The notes under the pieces are model-generated. The model saw only the letters and a program-made list of their open reading frames with translations. It was not told the DNA's origin and did not search any database. 64,000 nt of DNA. It comes from Rhynchopus euleeides. Taxonomy: Eukaryota > Euglenozoa > Diplonemea > Diplonemida > Diplonemidae. The stretch is taken from the NCBI GenBank assembly GCA_963210315.1, contig OY723267.1:806001-870000 (forward strand), written 5' to 3'. A program made the translations under genes and the position numbers. This document shows, in pieces, positions 34,501 through 45,889 of this stretch (the first letter of the stretch is position 1; the number at the start of each line of letters is the position of its first letter).

Positions 34501-37500
34501 GGTAGGCTGGTGCTGCAGGCACTCGTCCGCGACACAGCTCGCAGGGCGGCCTGTTGCCACACCGAGGGCAGGCGAGCGGCACTGGCACTTCCAGTCGCCC
34601 TTCACAGTCTGGTCAGGATCCTGACAGTCCTGGGAGACAGCAGTGCATGCCGTACCCTCATGCAGGCACTCGTCCTCGTGGCACACTGCAGCCGCACGTG
34701 AAGCAGTCCCAGTCTTTGGCGCGATACACTTGCACTCCCACGTGTTGAGGCCCGTGACGGGGTGGGTGTTGGTGTCGACGCATTCCTGGTTGGCGTTGGT
34801 GCAGGTGTCCCCCGCGCACGTGGAGCAGTCTTCGGTGCACTCGTCCAAGACGCAGTCGGCGGCGCTCCCACGAACAGGCAACCCCCTGCTTGGAGCCACA
34901 CAGACACACTGCCAGTCCCCCGGTGTAGTCACGTTGTGGTCAACGCACAGCTGGCCGGCAGTCTTGCACACATCCTCAACGGCCGGGTTAGTGCACTCCC
35001 CGACAGGCGTGCATGTCGCTGCACCGGCAACCTTTGACTCCTTGGTGCCCGCACAGAAGCACTCCCAGTCCATCAAGCTTGCCGGCGATGGGTTGCGGTC
35101 CAAGCAAATCTGCCCCTTGTCACTGCAGATTGATGAATAGTCCTTGCACTCGTCTTTCTTGCAGGTTGCAGGCGTCCCGTAAGCACGGCCGTCCAGCGGC
35201 TGCACGCAAACGCACTCCCAGTCATGGTTGGTCTGCTTGTCAGGGTCGTCGACGCAGACCTGTCCCGCATCCTCACATGTCTTCTTGGGGCCGTCCTGCT
35301 TGCACTCGTCAACGCGGCACGTAGCAGAGTTCGCAACAGCGCTGCCCTCTGCAGGGAGCACGCACACACACTTCCAGTCGGCAGTGCTGGAGGGCGACGT
35401 GTTCTCGTCAACGCAGTCCTGCCCAGCGTTGGTGCAGGTGTCCTTCGCACATGTCGCACAGTCCACGCGGCACTCGTCGAGCTCGCACGTTGCAGCACCC
35501 TCTGGTGCAGACCCAGTGAGGGGCAGCTGGCACTGGCATTCCCATGACGAGTTCGTAAGCCTGTTCGTGTCGACACATTGCTGCGGCGGCTGTGCTGCCC
35601 CACAAATAACAGACTTCTCGATGCACTCATCCTCCTCGCACACAGCTGCCGCCTGATAACCCTGGCCCGTCTTCGGCGAGACACAGTTGCACACCCAGTC
35701 GCCAGCCTTGGTCGTGTCAGGGTCGAAGCACACCTGCCCGTTCTGGCGGCACACATTGTTCTTGTCGCCGTTGTTCTTGCACTCGTCATAGGTGCAGGGC
35801 GAAGCCACGGCCATGGTGCGGCTGCCTTGCGTCGGCGGGGGGCACGAGCAGCGGAAGTTGTCGAGGATCTCCTGGTCAGGGTCGAAGCACACCTGACCCG
35901 CCTCTGTGCAGAGCGTACCAGGAACCTTCCCGTTGATCACGTCAGTGCACTCGTTGATCCGGCAGTCAGCGGAGTCGGCCACCGCGAAGCGTCCTGCGAT
36001 GGGCGCGCCGCAGCGACACCTCCAGTCCGAAAGCGACGACTCGTCAGTCACAGGGTCCTCGCAGAGCTGATCCCTCATCTCGCACAGGTTGCCCTGCGGC
36101 GTCATTGCGCACGTCCCGCATGTCGTCGTGCATTCGTCAAGGTCGCACACAGGCACAGCAGCCCTGGCCTTCGTCCCCTCACCAACCTTGCACTTGCAGT
36201 ACCAGTCCTCCACAACAGCCAGGTTCGGGTCGACACAGTCCTGGCTCTTGTTCGTGCACACGTTACCCGCACCGGTGTTAGCGCATGTGGCGCACACGGC
36301 AGTGCACTCGTTGGTGCCACAGTCCTGCACAGCATTGTTTGTGGCTGTGCCGACAGCTGGAGGCGTGCACTGGCACATCCAGTCCCCAGTGTTGGGTGTC
36401 GGGTCGTAGCAGATCTGGTCCACGTTGCGGCAGATGGCATCAACGCTGCGGCACTCGTCCTGGTCGCACGTGCTGACAGCAGAGCGAGTGGCGGATGTGG
36501 CCGACGGCGGCTGGCACTTGCACTGCCAATCAGAGAGGGAGGTGACACCAGTGTCGGGGTCATCGCACAGCTGCGTGGCATCAGTGCACGCTGTGCCTGC
36601 GCAGGTCGGGCAGATCTCGACGCACTCGTTAAGAACACACTGCGCCTCGCGCGCCTCCGCATTGCCCCGCTGCGGGGACTGGCAGTCGCACTCCCAGTCC
36701 AGCAGTGTCGCCCTTTTGTTGTCCACGCACACCTGGTCGTACAGCTCGCACGTCCCCACCTCTCCCATGGCAGTGGTCTGGCATGTCGAGCACACCTCCG
36801 TGCACTCATCCACCTCACACGTCGTCGCCTGCCCAAGGGCGTCCGTGCCCTTCAGTGGTGCGATGCACTGGCAGACCCAGTCGCCCGGCTGCGTCACATC
36901 AGGGTCGTTGCAGTGCTGCCCCTTGTCTGAGCACACAGTGTTGTTGACGCACTCGCCCACATTGATACAGTCGCCTGGGGCGGTGATACCCGGCATGCCG
37001 ACTGCCGGCGGGATGCAGAGGCACTGCCAGTCACCCTTGGTGGACCTGTCGGGGTCGTAGCAGATCTGGTCGACGTCGCGGCAAATGGCATCCCTGGAGC
37101 GGCACTCGTCCTCGTCGCACACAGCGGGCCCACCCACCTTCGACCCTTTCTCTGGCAGCAGGCACTCACAGCGGTAATCGCCCGACGTCTGCCTGTCCGG
37201 GTCGTAGCACTTCTGCCCTGTTGGGCACTTCGGCTCGTCGCACTCATCGACATCGCAGACAGCTGTGGCCTGCACAGCAGAGGCAGACGACGGCGGCATG
37301 CAGCGGCACTCCCAGTCCCCACGAGACGAGGGTGAAGGGTTCGGGTCATCGCAGATCTGGCCCTTGTCTTCGCACAGGTTCCCGCTGCCCTTGTCGGCGC
37401 ACGTGTCGCACTGGTCTGTGCACTCGTTGAGCGAGCATGCGGCGGGGGATCCCACCGCCGTGCCCTGCGCTGGTGGTGCGCAGCGACACTCCCAGTCGCC

Positions 37501-40500
37501 CAGCGAAGCATCCGTCGGGTTCGGGTCGTGGCAATCCTGCCCCACCTCCTTGCACAGGTTGCTCCCAGGGGTGGTGCCGGCACATGTGGTGCAGTTCATC
37601 GTGCACTCGTTCAGAGGGCACTCAGTGGTGGTGCCTGTCTTGAAGTTTGACCCGTCCTTGCACCGGCAGCCCCAGTCCTGGAGCTTGTCGTCAGCGATGT
37701 TAACGTCGTAGCACTCGTGATCCATTACGCTGCAGACAGCGGACTTCTCCACGCACTCGTCCCTCTGGCACACTGCAGGGGCTTGGGTGCCGTTGGGCCC
37801 GCTCTTGGGGTACACGCACTGGCACAGCCAGTCCTCACGGTTCCACCTGTCGGGGTCGACGCACTCCTGCAGCACATCGGTGCACAGGTTGTTCTGCGCG
37901 TCAGGCACCCCAGGGATGGGCGGGCGCAGCACCACGCCACCCGACGCAGGGATGGCGCCCTTCGCAATGCAGTAGCCGAACTTGACATCGGTGTCGGGGT
38001 TGCACCCCGGCTTGTTCCTGTTGTACGGGGTGTCGGCGATGAAGCACCAGTCGGCAATGTCCTTGTCAGGGTTGCAGCACCCGCTGTCGCAGGGCATGCC
38101 CACAGAGCCTGGCCCCGTGGATCCTGGGCAGCCGGGGTAACCGCAGTCGTTGCTCTCCAGCTCCCAGCCGCACTTGCACAGGCAGCCCTCATCAGTGTAG
38201 CGGGGCTGGTGGTGGCACTCGATGATGGCTGTCGAGGGCTGCGTGCATTCGTCGTACCCGGGGATGCACTTAGCCACGGCTTCGCCGACCTGGAACTGCG
38301 GCCCCTCCTCGCAGCGGCACTGCCAATCGTCGAGGGAACGAGTAAGCTTGACAGGGTCGTCGCACAGCTGCTTCTTGTTTGTGCAGGCGTTGCCCTTCCC
38401 CGTGTCGGCGCACGACTCGCACACCTCGATACACTCATCGAGGCCGCATTCCAGGACAGCAGTACCGTACTCCGTGCCGTGGCTGGGGGGGTGGCAGCGG
38501 CACTCCCAGGTGTCGAGCTGTGCGTGGTCAGGGTCGAAGCAGTCCTGCGCAGCACCGCTGCAGATGCGCTTGGGGATGTCCTTCAGGCACTCATCGACGG
38601 TGCACTGTGCCGCCTTTGCGACCCCAGTGCCGATGTAAGGGTAGTTGCAGCGGCACTCCCAGTCGCCGCTGGACCCGGTGGGGTCATGGCACGACTGCCC
38701 AGCCTGCACGCAGATCTGCCCGTACGAACGGCACTCGTCCTCCCTGCATGCCGAGACGCGCGCCACAGCCTCGCCAATCAGGGGGTCCTTGCACACACAG
38801 CTCCAATCGCTGTCCTCATCGTGGCTCTTCTCCACGCACGCCTGCCCGCTCAGCTGGCACACGTTCCCTGCACCTGTGTTGGCGCATGTGTTGCACACAG
38901 CAGTGCACTCGTTGACGTTGCACACTGCCCGAGCTGCCTTTGCGAACCCCACCTTAGGCGCAACGCAGGTGCACGTCCAGTCCTTGATGTCGGTGACAGT
39001 CTTCTTGGGGTCCACGCATGTTTGGTCAGCGCAGTCACGCGCGCAGTGCCAGCAGTCTGCCGTGCACTCGTCCAGAACGCAGCTACCGAGCCCACCTTCC
39101 ACTGGTGCCCCCACGGAAGGCGAAGGGCACACGCAGTGGAAGATGTTGTCGTACTCGTCAGCACCGTTGAGGCCGGGGTCGCACTGCTGGCCACCCGCAG
39201 CGCATACATCACGCCCCGCAACGCAGTCGTCCGGAGGGGGGTCGACGCACGTCGCATGGTCCATCGTCACCGGGTCTCCGATCTGCGGCGTCCTGCACTT
39301 GCACTCCCAGTCGCCCTCGCTACGCCAGTCAGGGTCGTTGCACACCTGCCCCACCTCCCCGCAGAAGCTGCCGTTCACCGAACACTCGTTGGTGAGGCAC
39401 TCAGCCACACCACCCATCTCGGAACCCGTCGAGGGAGACTGGCAGTGACACGACCAGGTCTCGTTGACCGTCTGCTGCTTGTCGAAGCACACCTGCGACG
39501 CGTTGATGCAGATGTGGCCAAACTCGACACACTCATCGATAACAGGCACGGGTGTGGGGACGAGGGTAGGTGGCGCATCCGTCGGCGCAATCGTCGGCGG
39601 CACCTGCGTCGGGAGCGGCGTGGGCGGTGCCTGTGTCGGGGGCCACTCCGTTGTCGGCGCCGGCGTCGGCGGCGCTGCTGTCGGTGGAGCCACTGTCGGC
39701 GGGACCGGGGTCACGGGGTTGCGGTAGCAGGCGGCATCGCCCTCCTCCCACCTGCACTCAGGCATGTCTGTGCACAGCTGCTGGCTGCACACCGGGAAGC
39801 AGAGCTGGTCCTCGGCACACCCAAGCGACTCGCTAGCCCAGTGGCACTTCAGCGCCTGGTGGCACTTGTTGTCGGGCAGGGTCTCGCACAGCTCCGCATG
39901 GGGCCGCGCAACAAGCTTCCCAAACTTAGTGGTCCGGTCGCAGAGCGCCACCAGCACGGTGTGGCGCAACTCGTCCATCGGGAGGTTCACAAAGTGGTCG
40001 TCCTGTGGGACGCTGACCAGCGGCTTCAGCTTCACCTCTGCATTCTCATCCTCGAAGGTGTGCATCTCGAAACGGCGCAGCACGATACCGAACACCTTCA
40101 CATTCTCTTTGCGCAGTTTCTCCTCCGCATAGTTCAGATCCGCCAGATACGTCGGGCGGTACTTCCTGTCGATCGCCGCCGCATTGCCGCAGCTGTCCGG
40201 CTTGCACGAGTCTCCGTCGTAGTCGGTAAGACCGCCGTCGGCAAAGATCATCACAACCTTGCTCCGCCACGACGGGCTCTCCTCGAAGGCATTGTCAGCC
40301 GCATCCTTCAGCGCGGTGTTGAGGTACGTCCACCCGCCCTGGTAGTGCGCCTCAGCCCACTTCAGCTCCCCATCCAGCTCGGACTCCATCCCCGACAGAA
40401 GCCCGTTGGTGCACGACCCGATGGCGCACCCCAGGGAGTGGTCCCACTCGGGCGAGATGGCTGCGATGGAGAACTGGATGAACGTGATGCGCAGCCCGTG

Positions 40501-41484
40501 GGGCGGCGCGTTGTGACCTTTGGTGTGGTCGTCGCCTGTCAGGGGGACGCTCTGCACCCACTCGCGCATGATGGACAGCAGCCCGTAGAAACCATGGGGG
40601 TGCATCCCGAAGGAGCGGTGCATAGACCCACTCCCGTCCATCAGCACCACGAGGTCCAGATCCGGGCAGTCGGTGAAGGCAGACTCCGTGCAGATCTTCT
40701 TCTCGGGGTCCCACCCGCAGTCAGAATCCTTCTTGCAGGGGCAGAGGTCGGTCTTGCTGGGGTACTTCTTCTGGCACACCTTCTTCATGCAGCGGTTGGA
40801 GAAGTACATGCATTTCGGGTTGTCGTTGCAGACCTCCTCAACAGAGTGCGTCGCGGTGCGCACCGTCTGGCTGCACGCATCCAGGACGCACGACGGGCTC
40901 TCCTCCGTGGTCCACTCACACCCGACACTGCCTGTGCAGGCCGCCTCCTCAATGTGCGCAGTACACCCCTCAGGGGCGCACTCTGTGCCACTCCACGCAC
41001 ACCCCCGCTGGGTGACGCAGGCCGATTCAGACATTGTCGCGGTGCACGCATCCACCTGGCAGTACATCACGCGCTTCGCGGGCACCATCGCTTCGTACTC
41101 CGCCTCCGCCCCTGCCCATTTCCACGCACAGGAGTTTGCAGCGTCCGACTTGCAGGCAGCCTCTGTCTGGTGGAGGCACTTCTTCGTCTCACACTTCCCA
41201 TTGGATGGGTGGTAGTCACACACGTCGAGCATGCAGCGCTCGAAGTCATACTCCGTTTCCGCACAGTTTGCCGCAATCTCGGTGTGGCCGAGGCACAGGT
41301 CCTTTGTGGCCATATAAGGGCAGGGGTCCATCGCACAGTACCCCGCGCCCTCCCATGCGGGCTCCCAGAGACACCCCTGCTCCGCAGAGCAGGCCATCGC
41401 AGTCGTCCCACTGCACACCTGGTCTGCAGACGCCCCGACAACAGCCAGGGCAAGCAGGGCCGCAGTGCCCAACGCTGGCGGCAT
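25540..41484 (-). CDS. Giant Cys-rich, vWA-containing type I membrane protein
   Basis: Likely a cell-surface or secretory-organelle adhesin of about 4,753 residues. Start chosen at MPPALGTAALLALAVVGASA, a clear signal peptide. Then: Cys-rich modules (20-270); a von Willebrand A domain (about 275-515) with MIDAS DGSGSM and VVMIFADGG; a Pro/Thr linker (590-648); then some 85 Cys-rich repeats of 38-50 residues of the form DEC..C..GQ.C.DP....GDW.C.C..P..G. Two variant modules with GCCNPD and IADTP(Y/F)NR occur near 1085-1200 and 4025-4140. A single membrane helix (about 4637-4662, CWLLPLILIPCLLAILGTGYY) is followed by a 91-residue tail with DEYFSDTDMLYGS. Five exons: 41484-28944, 27905-27765, 27698-27372, 26897-26680, 26574-25540; introns 1038, 66, 474 and 105 bp. 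All phases agree (1,1,1,0). Intron 1 contains element E2. The architecture recalls TRAP-type adhesins; function is inference. Confidence 0.85.
27936..28908. mobile_element. Non-autonomous element E2 inside intron 1 of the giant gene
   Basis: Ends match E1 (CAGGGGATAAGATAG left; CTATCTTATACCCTG right), with a 7-bp duplication GTTCATG at 27929-27935 and 28909-28915. It lacks the 200-bp hairpin segment present in E1 but keeps both terminal-side hairpins. Without the element and one duplication the intron would be 58 bp, beginning GTATGC and ending CACACAG. Confidence 0.9.
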
Positions 41485-42162
41485 GTTGCCCTCCACGCCC
41501 CTAGGCACCCTTACGGGAGAGGGCCCTACGGTGCGGTTGGTTGTCCCCCAGGTGTCGGCAAACAGAGTAACAAGCGGCGCCCCCACGAAAGCTGCAACGG
41601 TGTGCCGCGGAGGGCAGAGGCAATATAGGCTGGGTGGGCCCCCCCCTTTGGAGAACCGCGCGGTGCAACAAAAAAGAACCGAGAAAGGTGTAGTAGATAG
41701 AGTGTGTCTCTTAGGGGGGGGTTGTTCCTGGTGGTGGTGTTGGTAGTGATGATGGGTGGTAGCGAGGAAGAGCGGCAGAGCGCCCACCTGACTAATATAT
41801 CCAAACGAGGGGTGTCGCGTCACTAGATAGCGCCAGTTTTGTCGCTCGCGGGTATCGAAAAACCTAAAGGGCCCAATGGCACACGAACGAGGAGGGGGGG
41901 GGGGGGAAGGTGGACTCGCCGGTTTCAAAACGATTACACCACTCCCACTCTCTGGGTTCTCTAAAATTGCCATCGAAGCGCCTTATCGCCTCATCGCCCC
42001 CCTCCCCACCCACCCACTTCCCACACATCTACGGCGTTACATCGGTACACTGTGGGTGAGCGTGGGCGGGAGACTTCTAATACAATGTCGGGGGATGAGA
42101 GGATAGAGGAATTCTTCGTGCAGAACCTCACCACCCGCAATGCCACCTACAACAACCCTTTA
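41485..42162. other. Promoter region of the giant gene
   Basis: The giant gene's frame stays open upstream to 41973 but without a better start. Simple GGT/CCA-rich stretches occur at 41710-41760. The region also includes the 3' flank of the next gene. No separate gene is seen. Confidence 0.4.
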
Positions 42163-42669
42163 TCAGCCGAGTGCAGAAGCAAATCGCCTGGGGCGGTCAG
42201 GGCTGACATTGCGGCGTGCCATGCGCTGCTTGTTCAGGCGGTGGGGGAGCTGCTGGCGCATGGATTCATAATGGGCGGCCTCCTCATGCGTGACAGACAG
42301 CGGGGCAGTCTGCAGGGGGTGCGGCCTGTGCCTGGGGGCAAAGTGCATCATGACGTCGCGGTGCAGCTTGTCAGTGCCGAGCAGGAGCTGGTCGATGCGG
42401 TGGTTGATGAATGCGGTATCCATTCGCGTCTCTGGCAGGGCAGGCGCAGCTCTGTGCACGCCGTCACCCTCCAGGGTCCGCATGCAGGCCACAGGGAATG
42501 TCCCATCCGGCAGCTGCGTGTCATCCATGCTCCGCCCGATAATATCGTTGCCGAGGACACGCACGAGATCCAAACGTTTCCGCTCGTACACCGCCTCATC
42601 GCTCTCCCCTTGCTGCACAGCTGGGGCGGCCTCCTGCGGCGCTGCGGTGGCAGCCACGGCAGACGGCAT
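42163..42669 (-). CDS. Hypothetical protein, 168 residues
   Basis: Single-exon frame, unrecognised. Ala/Gln-rich start, then a charged, apparently helical middle (DEAVYERKRLDLVRVLGN, IINGRSM-like segment, TRMDTAFINHRIDQLLLG) and a basic C-terminus (RLNKQRMARRNVSPDRPRR). No signal peptide, membrane helix or cysteine motif. High third-position GC and natural amino-acid composition favour this strand over the 225-codon plus-strand frame that overlaps it. It lies in tandem with the flanking minus-strand genes. Function unknown. Confidence 0.6.
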   Translation of the reverse strand: MPSAVAATAAPQEAAPAVQQGESDEAVYERKRLDLVRVLGNDIIGRSMDDTQLPDGTFPVACMRTLEGDGVHRAAPALPETRMDTAFINHRIDQLLLGTDKLHRDVMMHFAPRHRPHPLQTAPLSVTHEEAAHYESMRQQLPHRLNKQRMARRNVSPDRPRRFASALG

Positions 42670-43566
42670 GCCGGAGCAGCGCTTGCCTATGCCGGCCTGT
42701 GTGGTGGTGGGGTGGCTGGCCGCGGATAAAAGTGCTGATGTGTGCAGAGAGGGAGGAGAGGTGGGGGAGAGGGTGGGGAGGTGGGGTGGGGGTGTGTGTG
42801 GAGAATTCTGTCCGAGCCGTCAGGTGACACCCCCTCCCCCCCCCTCACCCTCACCCTCACATCCGACCCACAACACACATCACCCACCCCCCGCCGACGT
42901 GCTGCGCCTTTTCCGGAGCAAGCAAGCAGCACCCACCGCCACCAACCCCACCCCCACCCACCCGCCCAGCTGCTCCCTGTGTCCGACGGCCACTGTCTCG
43001 CTCATGATGGCATCACAGCCCTGCGGGGGGGGAAGGGGGGCCCCTCGAAGACCAAACACGCGTGCGGCGGTGCGACGTTCCTTGAGATGGGAAGCGCCTG
43101 ATGGGGCAGGTGAGAGGGAGGAAGGGAGTCAGCTTGCTCTGCGTTGGCTGGAGCTTCAGGGTGGCAGCGGTGCGGCACGCGGCGCGCTGTCCGCAGCGCT
43201 TGAGAGAGAGAGGCACATCAACATCAACAGCACCGCGTGGGGGGCAACAACCCACCACTCCGCACAACACGCAAAGCACAGCGGTTTGCTTTCTGAGAAG
43301 ACACTGCGGGCACACGAAGCGTCCCACACAACACACACACACTAAAGGCTGAGAGGTATTTTCAAAGAAAGCACATCCCACCAGAGATGCGCAGACTGAT
43401 GGGCAGTTAACCAATAAGGCTTGGCTTGGGTGGCTCGCCTGTGCGGAAGGAGGGAGGGAGGAGCGGTGGCAGCGGTGGTGGGAGGTGGTGGGAGGAGGGA
43501 ACCATCCAGCAGGGCTGATTTCTCTCTCACACGGCACCAGCTGTCTACAACACACGCCCGCCCGCT
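42670..43566. other. Intergenic, no gene recognised
   Basis: It contains G-rich then C-rich simple sequence (42755-42860) and no convincing frame. Presumed promoter of the 168-residue gene and 3' end of the MYND gene. Confidence 0.4.
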
Positions 43567-44730
43567 CTACCCCGCCTGCGCCGCCGGGATCGCAACCCAT
43601 TTGCAGATGCTCTTGTGATGGGTCCAGTGAAGCTTCTGGCATGCCGCCCCACAGTAGGCCGTGACTTTGCACCGGGAGCACCACTTAAAGGACAGCGGCG
43701 CCTCCTCCTCCTTGTTGCAGAGGGGGTTGGAGCAGGGGCGCGCCATGTCGAACGCGGGCTCCGTCTCGTTGATGTTGGCCGCTGGGATCGACTCGTCGAT
43801 CCACACATGCGACGGCTCTGTCACCCCAGTGTACTCCGCAAGGAGCTGGTGCGCGATGGAACGCACCTGCATGTGGTCATGCGTTGCCAGATCCGGGAGG
43901 ACCTTGTGGATGAGCGACGTGTCCTCAGCAGACCCCGCCGCGATAAACTCAAGCTTCGCCCGCCCCTCCTCCACAGCATACAGCACCATCAGCAGGGCGA
44001 TGAAGCGCAGCATCGTGCCTGAGTACTCCGGGGAGGTGCGCACCTTCTCCTCCTCTGCCGCAAGGCGCTGCCCGATCAGCGTGACCTGCTCGCAGATGCC
44101 CAGCTCCATCACCCGGTTGAAGAAGTCCTGTGACGCGCAGAAGTTTGTCGCGACGACCAGCCCTGCATCCAGCAGGTTTGTCGACTCCATCACCTCCAGC
44201 TGCGCTTCGGAGGCGGGGTAGGAGGGGTAGGTGGTGTCCGACAGCAGCTCCATTGCAAGCTCGGGGATGCCGTACTTCACCCACTCGTCGTGCGGGATGG
44301 GCAGCAGGTTGAGGCAGTTTGCCGCGAGCACCTTCACCTGCACCAGCTCTGCGTGAGAGCCGGAGGCTAGGTCTTTCAGCAGGAGGATCGAGGCTGCCAT
44401 CTGGCACAGGCCGGGCAGGGCACCGCGGAGGGACATGTAGGAGCGGATTTGGCCCACGCCCAGGAGGGTCTGGCACAGCAGCATCACAAGGGTCTTGTAG
44501 TCGATGTCGTCGGCACCGGTGGTCTCGCGCTGTTCGATGAGCTTGCAGACAGTGGAGACGCCGCCCAGCTCGTAGAAGCGGAAGATGTCGTTTTTCGCAG
44601 AGAGTGCGGCGGCTTTCATCAGGGCGGCGATGACCTGCTGCACCCGTGCCTCGCTGTCAACGGCCTCGCGCAGCTCCAGCGCGATCTCCTCCACGGTTGT
44701 CCCCGCGTCGACCGTGCCATTTGATGCCAT
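43567..44730 (-). CDS. MYND-type zinc finger protein
   Basis: A 387-residue protein starting MASNGTVDAGTT (an in-frame Met 14 codons upstream is possible). Residues 1-330 are a helical, armadillo/HEAT-like region: LIEQRETTGA, LVMLLCQTLLG, VLAANCLNLLPIPHDEW, ALLMVLYAVEEG. The C-terminus has a complete MYND finger: CxxxxC in CSNPLC, then WCSRCKVTAYC, GAACQKLHW and HHKSIC, matching the spacing of zinc-binding MYND domains that mediate protein-protein contacts. Single exon, 209 bp downstream of the phosphatase gene in the same direction. The specific partner is unknown. Confidence 0.9.
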   Translation of the reverse strand: MASNGTVDAGTTVEEIALELREAVDSEARVQQVIAALMKAAALSAKNDIFRFYELGGVSTVCKLIEQRETTGADDIDYKTLVMLLCQTLLGVGQIRSYMSLRGALPGLCQMAASILLLKDLASGSHAELVQVKVLAANCLNLLPIPHDEWVKYGIPELAMELLSDTTYPSYPASEAQLEVMESTNLLDAGLVVATNFCASQDFFNRVMELGICEQVTLIGQRLAAEEEKVRTSPEYSGTMLRFIALLMVLYAVEEGRAKLEFIAAGSAEDTSLIHKVLPDLATHDHMQVRSIAHQLLAEYTGVTEPSHVWIDESIPAANINETEPAFDMARPCSNPLCNKEEEAPLSFKWCSRCKVTAYCGAACQKLHWTHHKSICKWVAIPAAQAG

Positions 44731-44938
44731 AGCGCCCCTCTCCCGATGCGATGTTTCGCGGTTCACCCGCACCCCTGAGAGAGATGGAGTGGGCTTGAGG
44801 GGGATGGGGGGGAGGGGAGAGAGGGGTAAACGAAAGCGGAAGACCCCCCTCCCCTCCCCTCGCTCGAAGGAGTTGAGATCGGGGGGGGGATGGGTGTGTT
44901 CGGGATGTGTTGGTCGGGGGTGGGCGGGGGTATTTTGG

Positions 44939-45889
44939 TCACCGCAGGAGCCCCTCCTGCGCTGCGAACCTAATGAGCTGCTTGCGGAACGCCCTGTTCG
45001 TCAGGGCGACGGGGCGCACCCGCAGCACCGCCTCCAGGGCAGAGGTAAGGCACACACCCCTTGCCAGCATCAGATGCGCCACACACACCGCAGACGACCT
45101 GTTGATCCCACCGTAACAGTGCACCACCACACAGGGCGGCACCCCAGGATTTTCACCACCCGGACACCCCACACCACCACCACCACCTTCGAGCTGTGTG
45201 ACAACCCAACGTGACACATCTGCGAAGTGCTGAACTATGGGATAGGACGGGGCATCCTCACACTCGACCGCCAGATAGGCGTGCCCCCCCGCCGACGTAT
45301 CCTCCATCGCAGGGCAGCAGTTCACCACAGCCGTCGCCCTGCCAGAGTCCAGCAGTGGCCCCACCATGTCATAGGAGCAAAGCAGAACACCTGACTCGAC
45401 CTCTGCAGGGCAGGAGGTGTCGCATGAGGGTGCCAGCTCGCGGTGGGCCTCGACGATGGCATCCACGCGGGCCTCCCAGGCAGGCAGGTCGTGGGGTGTC
45501 GGGAGGGCGTCGAGGGTCGCCCTGTCTGCCCTGGCCTGTGCGGCAGAGCTTTCGAGGGCCTGGATGGCGGTGGCGCCGAAGCCCGACTCCCTAGCAGCAT
45601 CGAGGATGGCGTGCGGGCTATCCGGCCCGTCGTCGTAAACCCTGTAGGCCGATTCGTCCGCAGCCCCTGTGCTGTGTGACAGGATGGTCATGCAGGCTTC
45701 CTCCAGACCCAGCACCACAGCCAGCCCCAGCGGGGTGGCCCGCCACCCCTCGCACTCCGCAAAGGCACGGAGGTAGTAGCCGGCAGTGCCGCGGCGGTGG
45801 AGGTTCTGGAGTGTTCTGTCGAGCCCTTCAAGGTCAAGCATGCCGCAGTTGATGCGCAGCACAGCCTCGTGGAGCACCCGGTTTTGCAT
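44939..45889 (-). CDS. Dual-specificity protein phosphatase
   Basis: A 316-residue protein whose C-terminal half is a dual-specificity phosphatase domain. Active-site loop VVHCYGGINRSSA matches HCx5R (Cys 258, Arg 264) followed by Ser. A plausible general acid is Asp 212 in VECEDAPSYPI, and a beta strand with GVLLCSYDMVGPLL precedes it. The N-terminal 150 residues (LEGLDRTLQNLHRRG, ATPLGLAVVLGLEEAC, WEARVDAIVEAHREL) look helical and may include ankyrin-like turns. An insertion of glycines (GGGGGV) lies just before the active-site strand. Single exon, tandem with the MYND gene. It should dephosphorylate Tyr/Ser/Thr on proteins; the substrate is unknown. Confidence 0.9.
   Translation of the reverse strand: MQNRVLHEAVLRINCGMLDLEGLDRTLQNLHRRGTAGYYLRAFAECEGWRATPLGLAVVLGLEEACMTILSHSTGAADESAYRVYDDGPDSPHAILDAARESGFGATAIQALESSAAQARADRATLDALPTPHDLPAWEARVDAIVEAHRELAPSCDTSCPAEVESGVLLCSYDMVGPLLDSGRATAVVNCCPAMEDTSAGGHAYLAVECEDAPSYPIVQHFADVSRWVVTQLEGGGGGVGCPGGENPGVPPCVVVHCYGGINRSSAVCVAHLMLARGVCLTSALEAVLRVRPVALTNRAFRKQLIRFAAQEGLLR

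Noticed and set aside
37717..41628. A 1,303-codon open frame on the plus strand, opposite the giant gene (also 29968-32547, 859 codons)
   Set aside because: These are antisense shadows: the GC-rich, Cys-rich minus-strand repeats leave few stops on the other strand. Their translations are Leu/Arg/Val/Ala-rich without domains, whereas the minus strand has clear repeats, a signal peptide and a membrane helix.
42052..42729. 225-codon plus-strand frame starting near MSGDERIEEFF
   Set aside because: It overlaps the 168-residue minus-strand gene, whose composition and codon third positions look more natural. The plus frame soon becomes His/Arg/Gly-rich.
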